Below, piece after piece: positions 43,741 to 53,003 of a stretch of 64,000 nt of DNA. Every line of letters begins with the position of its first letter. Position 1 is the first letter of the stretch. This stretch comes from UBA12481 sp012523435 (GTDB taxonomy: Bacteria; Bacteroidota; Bacteroidia; Bacteroidales; UBA12481), in contig JAQUCP010000001.1 in NCBI GenBank assembly GCA_028686135.1, positions 186,001 through 250,000 on the forward strand, written 5' to 3'. The translations under genes were made by a program, and so were the position numbers. The notes under the pieces are model-generated. The model saw only the letters and a list, made by a program, of their open reading frames with translations. It was not told the DNA's origin and did no database searches.

Positions 43741-45729
43741 TTAGATAAAAAACGTGAAGGTATGGAGAAGGTTCTGGATCAGAAAGAGGAACCGGGTAGC
43801 CCACTTCCAGGCGTAGGCCTTCTGTGGTTTGATGGCATAACTGTTATTCAGGAGGTTTTGATCCAACAGGATTTTCTTTTCCGGGTCGATTTCGGCGGAG
43901 ACCACCCACGAGTCACGCGAGTAGATCAGGTCTTTCACCCGTTCTTGCCCGTCCCATCGTTCCAGGAGTTTTTCACCGTTGCTGAAAGTCACCAGGATCT
44001 CAACTGGAAGGATCCCATCGCCATTTCGCTCTAGCTGGACAGTGGAGCGAAACATCCCTGGAACCTTTTGTGATTCACGGAACTCCTTGGCCCCATTTTC
44101 GTCGAACAGTCCGGCTTTCCCTCTTTCGGGACGTGAGGAGACTCCCCTGACTGCATAATCGACTTTAGCTGTACCAAAGAGGAACTGATCAAAGAACCAG
44201 TTTAGATCGGGGCCAAAAGCATTGCCATGTTTTTCAGTGACAACCTGGTTCACCACCTGGATAAAGTCGTTTGTTGATGGATGCCGAAAAGCCCAATCCC
44301 GGTAATACTTCTTAAAGATCTCATCCATAGTCTTTTGACCAACCATTCGTTCCAGAGTATTGAGCATAGTGGCTGGTTTTTGGTAGACAGAGGCGCCATA
44401 AGTTCCTCTTGGGTAGCTCCAGGCGTTTTCGGAGGCAGGGAAGAAGTCTGATCCGTATGCCATAAGCCACTGCATTCGCGCAAATTCTGTATCGCCAATA
44501 TGTAGGAATGGGAAATCCAGCATGGCCTGTTTTTCGCCATAAGCCCAATCCATGATCCGTGTTTCCCAGTAGGTATTGATTCCTTCGTCGAGCCAGGGCT
44601 CTTCAAATTCATTGGATGCGATCATTCCCATGAAATAGGAGTGGCCAAACTCATGAATGGTAACCATTTCGACAGGTCGGATTCCTTTAGGAAGGGCATA
44701 GAACGTACCTGCAGTAATGAGGGTAGTATATTCCATCCCCCCGGCACCGAGGGCATAGCGGGGAGGATCGATGATGGTCAGGTGTGGCCAAGGGTAAGGT
44801 CCGACATGTGCATCAAGGTATTCAAGGGCGTAGCGGGCAGCGCTAATATGCCGATCAGCCTGGCGCAGATGTTCGGGTTGAAGCAGACAGGTGATGGTGA
44901 CATGGTTCCACTGATCGGTAACAACCCGATAATCCCGCGATGCTGTCCAGGCGAAATCAACGATATCTTCTGCCCTGTATTTCAGCGTTTTCCAACCATC
45001 AGCCGAAGTACTATCTAGGAGCAGGCCACCACTACCGACGACAAAATCATCAGGCAGGGTGATAGCCACTTCATACAAGCTGTGATTAGCATAAAACTCT
45101 GAATTTGTGTGAAAAGGGTGGCAATTCCATCCTGCCTCGATTCGTCCACGCATGCCGGAAGGTTCATACACGCCAAGCTTCGGAAACCATTGGGCGACAA
45201 AGTAATAGTCATCCACGTAGCCTGTGCGTGCCAGAATGAGCGGCAACTTGGACGTAAACCGGATGGTGCCTCGGAAGGTTTCGCCGGGCAATATGGGGTC
45301 AGGAAGGCTGAGAGAGGCAACCGTCTGATCGGAAGATGAGGAGCCTGATGCTGCCAGAAAAATAAGTCCGGAGGTCAGATCTTGGTTAGTAGAATCCCTG
45401 ATTTCCAGGATATCGCAAAAGCCACACTCCTTTTCGCTAATCGCCGTTTTCCCTCTTTCCTTAAGAAAAAGAGACTCTGTGTTCTTAAATGCATTAAGAT
45501 AGAGATGGAACTGTAACTCATTCACTGGATCAGCGGATGGGTTTGTCCAGGTGAAATTCATTTCGCCATGGACTGTCTTAGTCTCCGGATCCAGGCGTGC
45601 ATTGATCTGATAATTAGCAATCCGCGGGCTCAAGGGCTTCTCCAGGATGACCTGGGAGCGTGCCTGCCCAGGGTTCAAGACGATAGCAGCTGATATCAAC
45701 AGCCATAGCCGGGTCAGGATTGGATTCAT
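43741..45729 (-). CDS. M1 family metallopeptidase, exported
   Basis: The ATG at 45729 gives 662 aa with a signal peptide ending near GQARSQ. The frame stays open to 45840, but that extension would read through the tRNA-Thr gene, so it is rejected. The zinc site is HEFGH (359-363) with the third ligand Glu382, fitting HExxH-x18-E. The substrate-binding segment is GGMEYTTLI, in place of GxMEN. It is an N-terminal peptidase of the aminopeptidase N type, probably periplasmic or surface. A C-terminal hydrophobic stretch (WATRFLFLIQNLLHTFTFFI) may anchor it. The start lies 25 bases after tRNA-Thr on the same strand with no terminator between. Confidence 0.92.
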   Translation of the reverse strand: MNPILTRLWLLISAAIVLNPGQARSQVILEKPLSPRIANYQINARLDPETKTVHGEMNFTWTNPSADPVNELQFHLYLNAFKNTESLFLKERGKTAISEKECGFCDILEIRDSTNQDLTSGLIFLAASGSSSSDQTVASLSLPDPILPGETFRGTIRFTSKLPLILARTGYVDDYYFVAQWFPKLGVYEPSGMRGRIEAGWNCHPFHTNSEFYANHSLYEVAITLPDDFVVGSGGLLLDSTSADGWKTLKYRAEDIVDFAWTASRDYRVVTDQWNHVTITCLLQPEHLRQADRHISAARYALEYLDAHVGPYPWPHLTIIDPPRYALGAGGMEYTTLITAGTFYALPKGIRPVEMVTIHEFGHSYFMGMIASNEFEEPWLDEGINTYWETRIMDWAYGEKQAMLDFPFLHIGDTEFARMQWLMAYGSDFFPASENAWSYPRGTYGASVYQKPATMLNTLERMVGQKTMDEIFKKYYRDWAFRHPSTNDFIQVVNQVVTEKHGNAFGPDLNWFFDQFLFGTAKVDYAVRGVSSRPERGKAGLFDENGAKEFRESQKVPGMFRSTVQLERNGDGILPVEILVTFSNGEKLLERWDGQERVKDLIYSRDSWVVSAEIDPEKKILLDQNLLNNSYAIKPQKAYAWKWATRFLFLIQNLLHTFTFFI

Positions 45730-45754
45730 TGGGTGGGTTTTTGGAAGAGAGTTG

Positions 45755-45825
45755 AGCCAAGACCGGGAATCGAACCCGGAACGGCGGTTTACGAAACCGC
45801 TGTTATACCCTTTAACTATCTTGGC
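45755..45825 (-). tRNA. tRNA-Thr (anticodon CGT)
   Basis: A complete cloverleaf can be drawn on the minus strand. The acceptor GCCAAGA pairs with TCTTGGC, the D arm is GTTA/TAAC, the anticodon arm GCGGT-TTCGTAA-ACCGC carries CGT, and the T arm is CCGGG-TTCGATT-CCCGG. The discriminator is T and CCA is not encoded. The variable loop has four bases. A perfect -7 box lies 13 bases upstream. Confidence 0.95.
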
Positions 45826-45837
45826 AAAAAGTGGCCA

Positions 45838-45845
45838 CAAAGATA
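45838..45845 (-). promoter_or_regulatory. Predicted -7 box of tRNA-Thr promoter
   Basis: TATCTTTG on the minus strand matches TAnnTTTG and shares TATCTTTGTG with the tRNA-fMet promoter at the same distance from the mature end. No clear -33 box is seen. Confidence 0.6.
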
Positions 45846-45909
45846 AAAACCTTTTTTATATCGGCCATCATTCGCCGACTGATTCATTGTGCTGAACCGG
45901 CCGCCGTGG

Positions 45910-46425
45910 TTACTCTCGCCAGGCATTCATGATCATGACCAAACCGGTGCTGGCATCCATCACCCAGGCCGTAAAGGCAATCTCCAGCATATCATCATCA
46001 AAAAGATAGGCCCCCTGATAACCGGTATGGCCTACTTCCCAATAGTCGTCATACCCGGTAACTTGCACATTCACAGGCCCAATCCAGGCTTCTTGGTCGG
46101 GGATATTAAAAACTACCGCATTACCGGTATCCTTGAAATCGATTCCGGTGAACATGAAAGCATTGCCATCATAAAAATCAACGGCGCCAGGTGTACTGGA
46201 GCTTTTGATCACCCGCATACTACCGGTGAGGTCGTACAGACCGGGGTCATCGCCTATATAAACCAGGTCGTCACCGCTCTCGACATACAGCTTGACTTCG
46301 TACTCGTATTGTCCAACGACATAATCGCGCAGATCAGAATTGTCTTTTTCACAGGATGATAGAACCATCAAGATCAGTGGAAGGAAGACCACTCCCCGTA
46401 AGAGTGTCTTGTTGAAATTAGTCAT
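45910..46425 (-). CDS. Small lipoprotein, function unknown
   Basis: A 171-aa protein with a type II signal peptide (lipobox ending at Cys25 in MVLSSC), followed by an acidic linker EKDNSDLRD and a domain rich in beta-strand patterns (VGQYEYEVKLYVESG ... GSMRVIKSS). Similar lipocalin-like Bacteroidota lipoproteins carry this layout, but I cannot assign a family. It follows the 282-aa lipoprotein gene by 5 bases and is probably co-transcribed. Confidence 0.8.
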   Translation of the reverse strand: MTNFNKTLLRGVVFLPLILMVLSSCEKDNSDLRDYVVGQYEYEVKLYVESGDDLVYIGDDPGLYDLTGSMRVIKSSSTPGAVDFYDGNAFMFTGIDFKDTGNAVVFNIPDQEAWIGPVNVQVTGYDDYWEVGHTGYQGAYLFDDDMLEIAFTAWVMDASTGLVMIMNAWRE

Positions 46426-46430
46426 ACCTT

Positions 46431-47279
46431 TTAGTTTGAGTTAACACTATCGACACCTTCGGAGAGTGGACCTACCTTGATCAGCTCACGCTGGTAAAGA
46501 TCGATAGTCTGCCGGAGGCTCTCCCGCTCCTTCAAAAGCTGTGCCAAGCGCCACCCATAATGGATCGCTTCCCGGTCGAACGTTTCCATGACGATATAAT
46601 GGAACTTCCGTCCGTTAAACCGCGCTTTAAGGGGCCTTTCATAATGATCAGCAATAAAAGCCATAATCCCTGCATCAGTACCCTCCCTAAATTCTATGAT
46701 CTCCCACCGATCGCCCAAATCTTCAACCTTCCGATTCCAAACATCTCCAAGAGGGATGGTATCGGATAAAACATATAAATCCCGGTCATACACCCGAATC
46801 GATGTGTGATCGATCCATTCTTTGCCATAATAGTGTGACGAGAGCCACACATCTCCCTTATCGTTAAGATTGATTTTGAGATACGTGCGGTTCCAAGAGT
46901 TTTGGGGCGACTGTCTGCGGTGTTCATACACGCCCGGCCGACCGGCTTCACCCGGTGTATAACGAAAATTACCCTCCAGAGTAGCAATTTCGCGATCCAG
47001 AACCTCCATGGTTGAATTGGCCGCCTCAATCATCTCCTGATAGAAGCGATTCCCGATTATTGACTTCATTTTCAAAACCTTGCCAACGACTCCATAATCC
47101 GATGCATACTGAACCTGCATCGAATCGAGTAGCCGGATAGCTGATTTTGGCTGGGAATTGCGAGCAAACTGTTCTACTTTAAGAAAATCGGCCTCGGCTC
47201 TCTTCTGATGATCCGGCTTGCAGGAGAAGAAGAGAACGAAAAAAACGACCGAAATAATTACGAGACCTGTCCGAATCAT
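46431..47279 (-). CDS. Lipoprotein, function unknown
   Basis: The ATG at 47279 gives 282 aa; a GTG two codons earlier is also in frame. The signal peptide ends at Cys20 (FVLFFSC). Residues 25-85 are helical (EADFLKVEQFARNSQPKSAIRLLDSM), the middle is beta-rich with WNRTYLKINLNDKGDVWLSSHYYG, and the C-terminal ~40 residues are a long coiled helix (AQLLKERESLRQTIDLYQREL). It is a type of small Bacteroidota lipoprotein seen elsewhere; no enzyme motif is present. Its promoter -7 box is at 47294-47301. Confidence 0.78.
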   Translation of the reverse strand: MIRTGLVIISVVFFVLFFSCKPDHQKRAEADFLKVEQFARNSQPKSAIRLLDSMQVQYASDYGVVGKVLKMKSIIGNRFYQEMIEAANSTMEVLDREIATLEGNFRYTPGEAGRPGVYEHRRQSPQNSWNRTYLKINLNDKGDVWLSSHYYGKEWIDHTSIRVYDRDLYVLSDTIPLGDVWNRKVEDLGDRWEIIEFREGTDAGIMAFIADHYERPLKARFNGRKFHYIVMETFDREAIHYGWRLAQLLKERESLRQTIDLYQRELIKVGPLSEGVDSVNSN

Positions 47280-47293
47280 AAACACTTTTTTTT

Positions 47294-47301
47294 CAAAAAT
47301 A
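47294..47301 (-). promoter_or_regulatory. Predicted -7 box of the lipoprotein pair promoter
   Basis: TATTTTTG on the minus strand fits TAnnTTTG, 14 bases before the ATG at 47279. The short leader supports that start over the GTG at 47285. Confidence 0.45.
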
Positions 47302-47376
47302 CATCTTTTAAACCTTTTGCTCCACTAATGATTCAAACTGAAGCTGATTTGCTAAATTGCCACACTTTCGACAAAG

Positions 47377-48417
47377 ATGTCAATCAAAACCTTTTCGGCA
47401 ATAGTCATCCTACTTACCGGCTTTGCCATTCATTCGTGTACCGACAATTTTCAAGCCAATCTTGAAACTGATCCAACTCCTGTGGTTTATGGAATCATCA
47501 ATCCGGACGACTCGATATATTCCATACGGCTGAGTAAGACTTTTGTCGGGCCCGGGAATGCCCTCTACTATTCAAAGCTTACAGATTCTATATACTACCG
47601 GGATGCTCATGTATATCTCGAGGTTCAAACCCTTGATGGGCAACTGCTTGAACGAATAGAAATGACGGAGACAGAGATCGAACGGCGTGATCCGGGAATC
47701 TTCAGCCGAGAGCCCAATTATGTTTTCCAGACCGACAGCTCACAGGTGCACCTGAAACCCGCTTGGTACGCATCGCAAGGCATACCATATGATCTTAATC
47801 TTAAAATCATTGCCGAGATTCCCGGCACAGAAGAACCAGTTACGTCTGTTACCCGACTTCGCTCAAAGCCCCGGATAACTTCGCCAAGATCAGCCTTTTA
47901 TAAGGTTTACTTTTATGGAGAAAACAGCTTCTTTATGCAATGGACCGATGATAATCCCCAAGGCTATTTCGAGATCTTGGTGAGGCTTCATTATACGGAT
48001 GTCTTTGCGTATGAAGAACATGACATGACTGCGGAGTGGGTTTTAAAGGGGATACAAGTCAATCAGACATCCTACCCGGGTGGAACCCTGGCGTTTTACT
48101 CCTACTATTTCAGGCCGGAGAACTTCTATTCACAGGTTCGGGCAGCCATCGAAGACGACACCACCGTTCTGGCCAGGGTTGCCCGGAACGTGGATTTCAT
48201 CATCCTTTCATCCAATCAAGAGATGGAGCTTTACCGGAGGATATACGAAATAGCTGACGATTACCATGGTGCGGGCTACTCGAACATCACTAATGGGTTA
48301 GGGCTTTTTACCACCTACATAACCAATGGGGTCTATAACTTAACGCTCGGAGAGCAAGAACTGGACTCCCTGTCCAATGGTCGTTACACTGGCCATCTCC
48401 GGTTTAAAAAATGGTAA
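47377..48417 (+). CDS. DUF4249-like lipoprotein
   Basis: A 346-aa lipoprotein (signal peptide ending at Cys21, AIHSC). The start of the mature part, PTPVVYGIINPDDSIYSIRLSKTF, and the following DAHVYLEVQTLDG resemble DUF4249 proteins, which have a similar N-terminal beta-sandwich and are often next to TonB-dependent receptors. No receptor is next to it here, so the assignment is tentative. The protein is probably at the outer membrane. It is divergent from the 282-aa lipoprotein gene and converges on the OB-fold gene with a 21-base gap. Confidence 0.72.
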   Translation: MSIKTFSAIVILLTGFAIHSCTDNFQANLETDPTPVVYGIINPDDSIYSIRLSKTFVGPGNALYYSKLTDSIYYRDAHVYLEVQTLDGQLLERIEMTETEIERRDPGIFSREPNYVFQTDSSQVHLKPAWYASQGIPYDLNLKIIAEIPGTEEPVTSVTRLRSKPRITSPRSAFYKVYFYGENSFFMQWTDDNPQGYFEILVRLHYTDVFAYEEHDMTAEWVLKGIQVNQTSYPGGTLAFYSYYFRPENFYSQVRAAIEDDTTVLARVARNVDFIILSSNQEMELYRRIYEIADDYHGAGYSNITNGLGLFTTYITNGVYNLTLGEQELDSLSNGRYTGHLRFKKW

Positions 48418-48438
48418 CCGATCCTTCTGGTAATCAGG

Positions 48439-48873
48439 TCATTCCAAAACCACACACCTGACCAGCCTGACATCACTCAGCATCCCGTCACATCTTCCCT
48501 TAACAGTCAGACTGTCGCCCCGCGCCAACAAAGCTATTCGTTCAGCCTGTTTGGCTGCAACCAGGCTATCAACCGTACAGGTAACCCCAAAAAATGGATC
48601 CACAAAGCTGATCGTCACATGCCCCCACTCATTCGTTTCGACATCCTCAAGCCGGCCGGTCACCTCAATAATCTTTCCCGCATACATTGACATGGCAGCA
48701 GCCTCATCAGCTTCGAAAGCCTGATAGAGCTCTGTGGCAGTCAGGTGGAAATCTGCCTTGACTTTCATCATATCCGGCTGGCCGGTCCGGAAAATGTAGA
48801 GTAACAATCCTCCTGCAACTAACAATCCTGCGACCAAAAAAATACCAACAGTACGAAACACCTTTCTTTTCAT
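48439..48873 (-). CDS. OB-fold (tRNA_anti-like) membrane-anchored protein
   Basis: Using the ATG at 48873 gives 144 aa; an upstream ATG at 48897 adds eight unlikely residues before MKRK. Residues 8-28 form a single membrane helix (GIFLVAGLLVAGGLLLYIF). The rest is a small OB-fold of the tRNA_anti-like type: helical DFHLTATELYQAFEADEAAA, then strands AGKIIEVTGRLEDVE, VTISFVDPFFGVTCTV, GDSLTVKGRCDG. The function is unknown. It stands alone and is convergent with the DUF4249-like gene. Confidence 0.82.
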   Translation of the reverse strand: MKRKVFRTVGIFLVAGLLVAGGLLLYIFRTGQPDMMKVKADFHLTATELYQAFEADEAAAMSMYAGKIIEVTGRLEDVETNEWGHVTISFVDPFFGVTCTVDSLVAAKQAERIALLARGDSLTVKGRCDGMLSDVRLVRCVVLE

Positions 48874-49054
48874 AATCGATCCATTATTAAAGACCAAGAT
48901 AGGGCAAACCGATCACTTTTCAAGAAAGGGGCAAGGTAATCCGCTTCGGAAAGGTGTAATCCGGACCGGGTAGCCAAATCTTCGCGATTATTCGCTATTT
49001 TTATGACCGCAATCCCTATACCGATCGTAAGATAAACCTGTAAATATCAAGAAC

Positions 49055-51547
49055 ATGAAACGGACAACCTCGATCTCCCTGCTTTTTCTTGTTTTGCTGG
49101 CATTAGCCGGGAGCACCCTGACCAATTGCACCCGAACAGATTATGGCGACTGGGCGCAGCAGAAAGCCCCCCTGATGACCAAATGGTCAGCTGACGCTAT
49201 GCCGGGAAAAGCCTGGACCGAATATCCCAGGCCACAAATGGAAAGAAAGAACTGGAAGAATCTCAATGGGTTATGGGATTATGCCATCACCCCTGTGGAG
49301 AGCCAGAAACCAGAAACCTGGGCAGGGAAAATCCTGGTGCCTTATCCGGTTGAGTCAGCCTTGTCAGGCGTGATGAAAACCCTCGCCGAAGGCGAAAAAC
49401 TTTGGTATCACCGTGAATTGAAATCACCCGTTAGGATGAAGACCGAGCGTGTCCTGATCCATTTTGAAGCAGTCGATTGGCTGACAAGAGTCTATATCGA
49501 CGATCAGCTGGTCGGGGAACATCGGGGTGGATATGATCCTTTCTCGTTCGACCTGACCGACTATCTGAAGTCGGGTGAAAATCACGACCTGTTTGTCGAG
49601 GTGCTGGATCCCACCACCCGCGGATATCAGCCGGTTGGCAAGCAGACTCATGACCCCCGTGGCATCTGGTACACGCCCAGTTCCGGCATCTGGCAAACAG
49701 TCTGGCTGGAAAAAGTACCTGATACCTACATTAACGATTACCGCGTGATTCCCGATATCGACACGGAAGAGGTTACTGTCCGGGTTCTTGCCACCAATTA
49801 CAAACCTGGTGATGATGTTGAGGTTAAGGTCTTGGGCAGTGGACAGCTGATCCATACGGGAAAAGGTGACGCTGAAGAAAATATCCGCATCAGGATAGCC
49901 AATCCCAGGCTCTGGGAATTGGACGACCCATATCTTTATGACCTGGAAATCAGCATTGTGCGCGACTCAAAAGTCGTGGACCGGGTGAAGGGATATTTCG
50001 GGATGCGAAAAACCAGTCTGGGTAAAGATGAAAATGGCATTACCCGATTGATGTTCAACAACCGCTTCCTGTTCCAGAATGGCCCGCTCGATCAGGGCTT
50101 CTGGCCCGACGGGCTCAACACGCCCCCAACAGAAGAGGCCATGGTTTATGATCTGGAGGTGACCAAGCAGATGGGTTTCAACATGCTCCGGAAGCACGTT
50201 AAGGTTGAGCCCAGGCGGTTTTATTATCATACCGACCGGATGGGGATTCTTGTGTGGCAAGATATGCCAAGCATGTACTACAATGTTTTCGAATTGCCCG
50301 AATTTGCCGACCGGCACGATGAGGTCAAAGCCAATTTTGAGGCAGAACTTACCGAGCTGATCCATGATCATTTTAATCCCCCCTCGATTATCATGTGGGT
50401 TCCCTTCAACGAAGGCTGGGGGCAGTATGAAACAGGCAGAATTGTCGATCTGACCAGGTCGCTCGATGCCAGCAGACCGATCAATGAAGCTAGCGGCTGG
50501 ACTGACAACGGGTTTGGCGACATCAAAGATATTCACAACTATCCCGAACCTGCGGCTCCACCAGCCGAAGAGAACCGGGCTATCGTACTGGGCGAGTTCG
50601 GCGGTCTCGGCCTGGTCACTCCTGGCCATATGTGGCAAGAGGAAAATTGGGGATACGAAAAGATGCAGGATATCAATTCGTTAATAGAAAAATATGAAGA
50701 TTTCTACCAGGAAATCTTCCGAATGGTGGAAAACCCTGGGTTGAGTGCCGTGATTTATACCCAAACAACCGACGTAGAAACGGAGACCAACGGTCTGATG
50801 ACCTACGACCGTGCTCAGGTAAAGATGGGAATCGAACAGGTGCTGAAAGCGCACCAAGGTAAAATTCCACCCAGGATCAATGCAAAAACTCTACAGTTCA
50901 CTGCTACCTTCGAGGCTGAACTGGTTTCACCGGTACCAGAAGCTATCATTCGTTATACCACCGATGGATCAGACCCCATTGCTTCCTCTCCCGTTTATAG
51001 CCAACCACTAACCTTTAAAGAGACCACCACCATCAGGACCGTTGCCGAGTTCCCCGATGGGACCAGTAGCCGTGTTGCTTCCTATACCATCAAAAAAGTG
51101 ACTCCTGCGCCGGCAGTTTCAGCATCCGCCAAACCAGGAATACGAGTCAGCTTTTACGAAGGAAACTGGAACAAGCTACCCGATTTCGCTACATTGAAAC
51201 CATCCAGAAGCACCATGACAGGCAAACCCGATCTTAGCTATGCTCGCACAGATAAACATTTTGGGTTGGTGTTTGAAGGGTATCTCGATGTTCCGACTAC
51301 CGGTGTTTACATGATCTATCTCGCTTCGGACGATGGAGGACGCATCTACTTGGATGAAAATCAACTAATTGATTACGATGGGATACATGGCGCAAACGAA
51401 CGTTTTGCGCCGGTGGCATTAGAAGCCGGGTTGCATCCGTTTAAGCTGATCTATTTCCAACGCGAAGGGGGATTGGGTTTATCAGTCTCCTGGGAAGGAC
51501 CGGGAATACCAAAATCAGAGATAACCCCTGCTTTCTGGAAGAACTGA
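49055..51547 (+). CDS. Glycoside hydrolase family 2 lipoprotein with CHB_HEX and PA14 domains
   Basis: An 830-aa exported hydrolase; the signal peptide ends near Cys25 (TLTNC), so it is probably a lipoprotein. Domains in order are the GH2 sugar-binding jelly roll (about 60-215), Ig-like (about 218-320), TIM barrel (320-600), a chitobiase/FN3-like C-terminal domain (about 615-690, IIRYTTDGSDPIASSPVYS) and a PA14 domain (about 700-830). The acid/base is Glu453 (FNEGWGQYE) and the likely nucleophile Glu514 (GEFGG). The aglycone and sugar cannot be read from sequence; beta-galactosidase-like activity is common. It opens the glycan group, 13 bases before dgkA. Confidence 0.92.
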   Translation: MKRTTSISLLFLVLLALAGSTLTNCTRTDYGDWAQQKAPLMTKWSADAMPGKAWTEYPRPQMERKNWKNLNGLWDYAITPVESQKPETWAGKILVPYPVESALSGVMKTLAEGEKLWYHRELKSPVRMKTERVLIHFEAVDWLTRVYIDDQLVGEHRGGYDPFSFDLTDYLKSGENHDLFVEVLDPTTRGYQPVGKQTHDPRGIWYTPSSGIWQTVWLEKVPDTYINDYRVIPDIDTEEVTVRVLATNYKPGDDVEVKVLGSGQLIHTGKGDAEENIRIRIANPRLWELDDPYLYDLEISIVRDSKVVDRVKGYFGMRKTSLGKDENGITRLMFNNRFLFQNGPLDQGFWPDGLNTPPTEEAMVYDLEVTKQMGFNMLRKHVKVEPRRFYYHTDRMGILVWQDMPSMYYNVFELPEFADRHDEVKANFEAELTELIHDHFNPPSIIMWVPFNEGWGQYETGRIVDLTRSLDASRPINEASGWTDNGFGDIKDIHNYPEPAAPPAEENRAIVLGEFGGLGLVTPGHMWQEENWGYEKMQDINSLIEKYEDFYQEIFRMVENPGLSAVIYTQTTDVETETNGLMTYDRAQVKMGIEQVLKAHQGKIPPRINAKTLQFTATFEAELVSPVPEAIIRYTTDGSDPIASSPVYSQPLTFKETTTIRTVAEFPDGTSSRVASYTIKKVTPAPAVSASAKPGIRVSFYEGNWNKLPDFATLKPSRSTMTGKPDLSYARTDKHFGLVFEGYLDVPTTGVYMIYLASDDGGRIYLDENQLIDYDGIHGANERFAPVALEAGLHPFKLIYFQREGGLGLSVSWEGPGIPKSEITPAFWKN

Positions 51548-51560
51548 TATTCAAAATATT

Positions 51561-51929
51561 ATGAACTCTCGCAGGTTCTCGTTAACCGATCGAATTAAGA
51601 GCTTCAGGTTTGCCTTTAAAGGCCTTCGATGGCTGTTTACCGAAGAGCACAATTCGTGGATTTACTTGTTGGTAATTGCCGTCCTGATTCCTTTGTGTAT
51701 TATCCTGCACCTATCGCCCCTGGAATGGGCTCTGATTGCCTACAGCATCGGCAGTGTCATTGCTGCTGAAATTTTCAATACGGCAATTGAACGGTTAGCC
51801 GACCGGATCACCTCTGAAACCGATCTGGTGATCGGTAAAGTAAAAGACCTAGCGGCAGCTGGGGTTCTGGTAACCGCTGTTGTGGCTGCCGTGATCGGCT
51901 TGATCATCCTGGTGCCCAAGCTGTTGTGA
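51561..51929 (+). CDS. dgkA: Diacylglycerol/undecaprenol kinase, DgkA family
   Basis: A 122-aa integral membrane kinase with three transmembrane helices (about 33-49, 54-72, 96-118). Family residues are Glu70 and Asn73 and Glu77 in AAEIFNTAIERLAD, and KDLAAAGVL at the start of the last helix. It phosphorylates diacylglycerol or undecaprenol in the inner membrane; the specificity is not clear from sequence. Its last 4 bases overlap the GTG start of the GHL10 gene. Confidence 0.93.
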   Translation: MNSRRFSLTDRIKSFRFAFKGLRWLFTEEHNSWIYLLVIAVLIPLCIILHLSPLEWALIAYSIGSVIAAEIFNTAIERLADRITSETDLVIGKVKDLAAAGVLVTAVVAAVIGLIILVPKLL

Positions 51930-52996
51930 AACGGCGCTCCTTCATCCACTCCGGCCTGATCGGCCTGGCAGGGCTGTCGATCGCCCCACTATCAGGGTGT
52001 AGCCTCACCAAGCCGACACCTCTGCCTGGTAATTGGGCCTGGATGAACGGATCTCCCAGGATCACCCCTGACGAGTGGAAAGCAATATTTGACCGGTTAC
52101 AGCATGGTGGAATCCACGGGCTGCTGGTGAGTGGACCCAACGAGCTGTACGAACAGCTGGGCAAAATTGGCTATCAGACTGGTATCCAAATACATACCTG
52201 GAGATGGACCATCAACCGGGGGCAATACCTGGAACAGCACCCCGAATGGTACGCGGTCAACCGCCTGGGCCAATCGGTTGTTGATCATCCACCTTATGTC
52301 AATTATTACCGGTGGCTCTGTCCGTCGCACCCGGAGGTTCGCGACTTGTTGATCCAGGACTATCGATCCCTAGCAGCTATACCCGGAATCAGCGGAGTGC
52401 ATCTCGACTATGTCAGGTACTCCGACATTTATCTCCCCATCGGATTGCAGCCTAAGTATAACCTGGTACAGGATCATGAAATGCCAGAGTTTGACTACTG
52501 CTATTGTCCCCGCTGTCGCGAAGGATTTCGCAGTCGCCATGGTTATGATCCCTTGGATCTGCCTGATCCATCGACAGATACATTGTGGCACCAGTATCGA
52601 CTTGATTTGCTGGTTGATCTGGTTAGAGCCATTGCTGATGCTGTTCACGAGGTCAAATCGGTCGTTACCGCTGCGGTATTCCCCACGCCGGAAATTGCTC
52701 GCCGTATGGTCCGGCAGGACTGGTCGCGCTTTCAGCTTGATGCCTACATGCCAATGCTCTACCATCAGTTTTATCATGAGCCTGTCGAGTGGATTCCTCA
52801 ATGTATTCAAGACATCCGCGAGGAAATGGGCGATACATTATCGGTTTATGCCGGCATCATGAATAATCCGGAGGTGTTTACACCCGAGGTGTTGGCCCGC
52901 ACTTATGATCAGGTGATTTCGGCGGGGGGACAGGGATTATCCTTTTTTACCGCGGGGGGTATCACGGAAGAGCAGCTGAAGGTTTTGACCCGGTAA
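51926..52996 (+). CDS. GHL10/DUF187-like glycoside hydrolase, Tat-type lipoprotein
   Basis: A 356-aa protein starting at GTG 51926, which overlaps the dgkA stop by 4 bases. The N-terminus KRRSFIHSGLIGLAG fits a twin-arginine signal, and the segment PLSGC ends at a lipobox Cys25, so it is predicted to be a Tat-exported lipoprotein. The body is a TIM-barrel-like domain of the GHL10 (DUF187) type: WRWTINRGQYLEQHPEWYAVN, GISGVHLDYVRYSD with a probable catalytic Asp, and a Cys-rich DYCYCPRCREGF insert that may bind metal. The substrate is unknown. Its close association with fucosidase and GH2 suggests glycan breakdown. Confidence 0.85.
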   Translation: MKRRSFIHSGLIGLAGLSIAPLSGCSLTKPTPLPGNWAWMNGSPRITPDEWKAIFDRLQHGGIHGLLVSGPNELYEQLGKIGYQTGIQIHTWRWTINRGQYLEQHPEWYAVNRLGQSVVDHPPYVNYYRWLCPSHPEVRDLLIQDYRSLAAIPGISGVHLDYVRYSDIYLPIGLQPKYNLVQDHEMPEFDYCYCPRCREGFRSRHGYDPLDLPDPSTDTLWHQYRLDLLVDLVRAIADAVHEVKSVVTAAVFPTPEIARRMVRQDWSRFQLDAYMPMLYHQFYHEPVEWIPQCIQDIREEMGDTLSVYAGIMNNPEVFTPEVLARTYDQVISAGGQGLSFFTAGGITEEQLKVLTR

Positions 52997-53003
52997 TCCG
53001 GTT

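Noticed and set aside
45730..45840. Upstream extension of the M1 peptidase frame
   Set aside because: The frame is open, but these 37 codons read through the tRNA-Thr gene and would put the signal peptide in the middle. ATG 45729 starts right at a good signal peptide.
49967..50638. Open frame of 223 codons antisense to the GH2 gene
   Set aside because: It runs opposite the GH2 catalytic domain, whose motifs are intact, and has no family resemblance.
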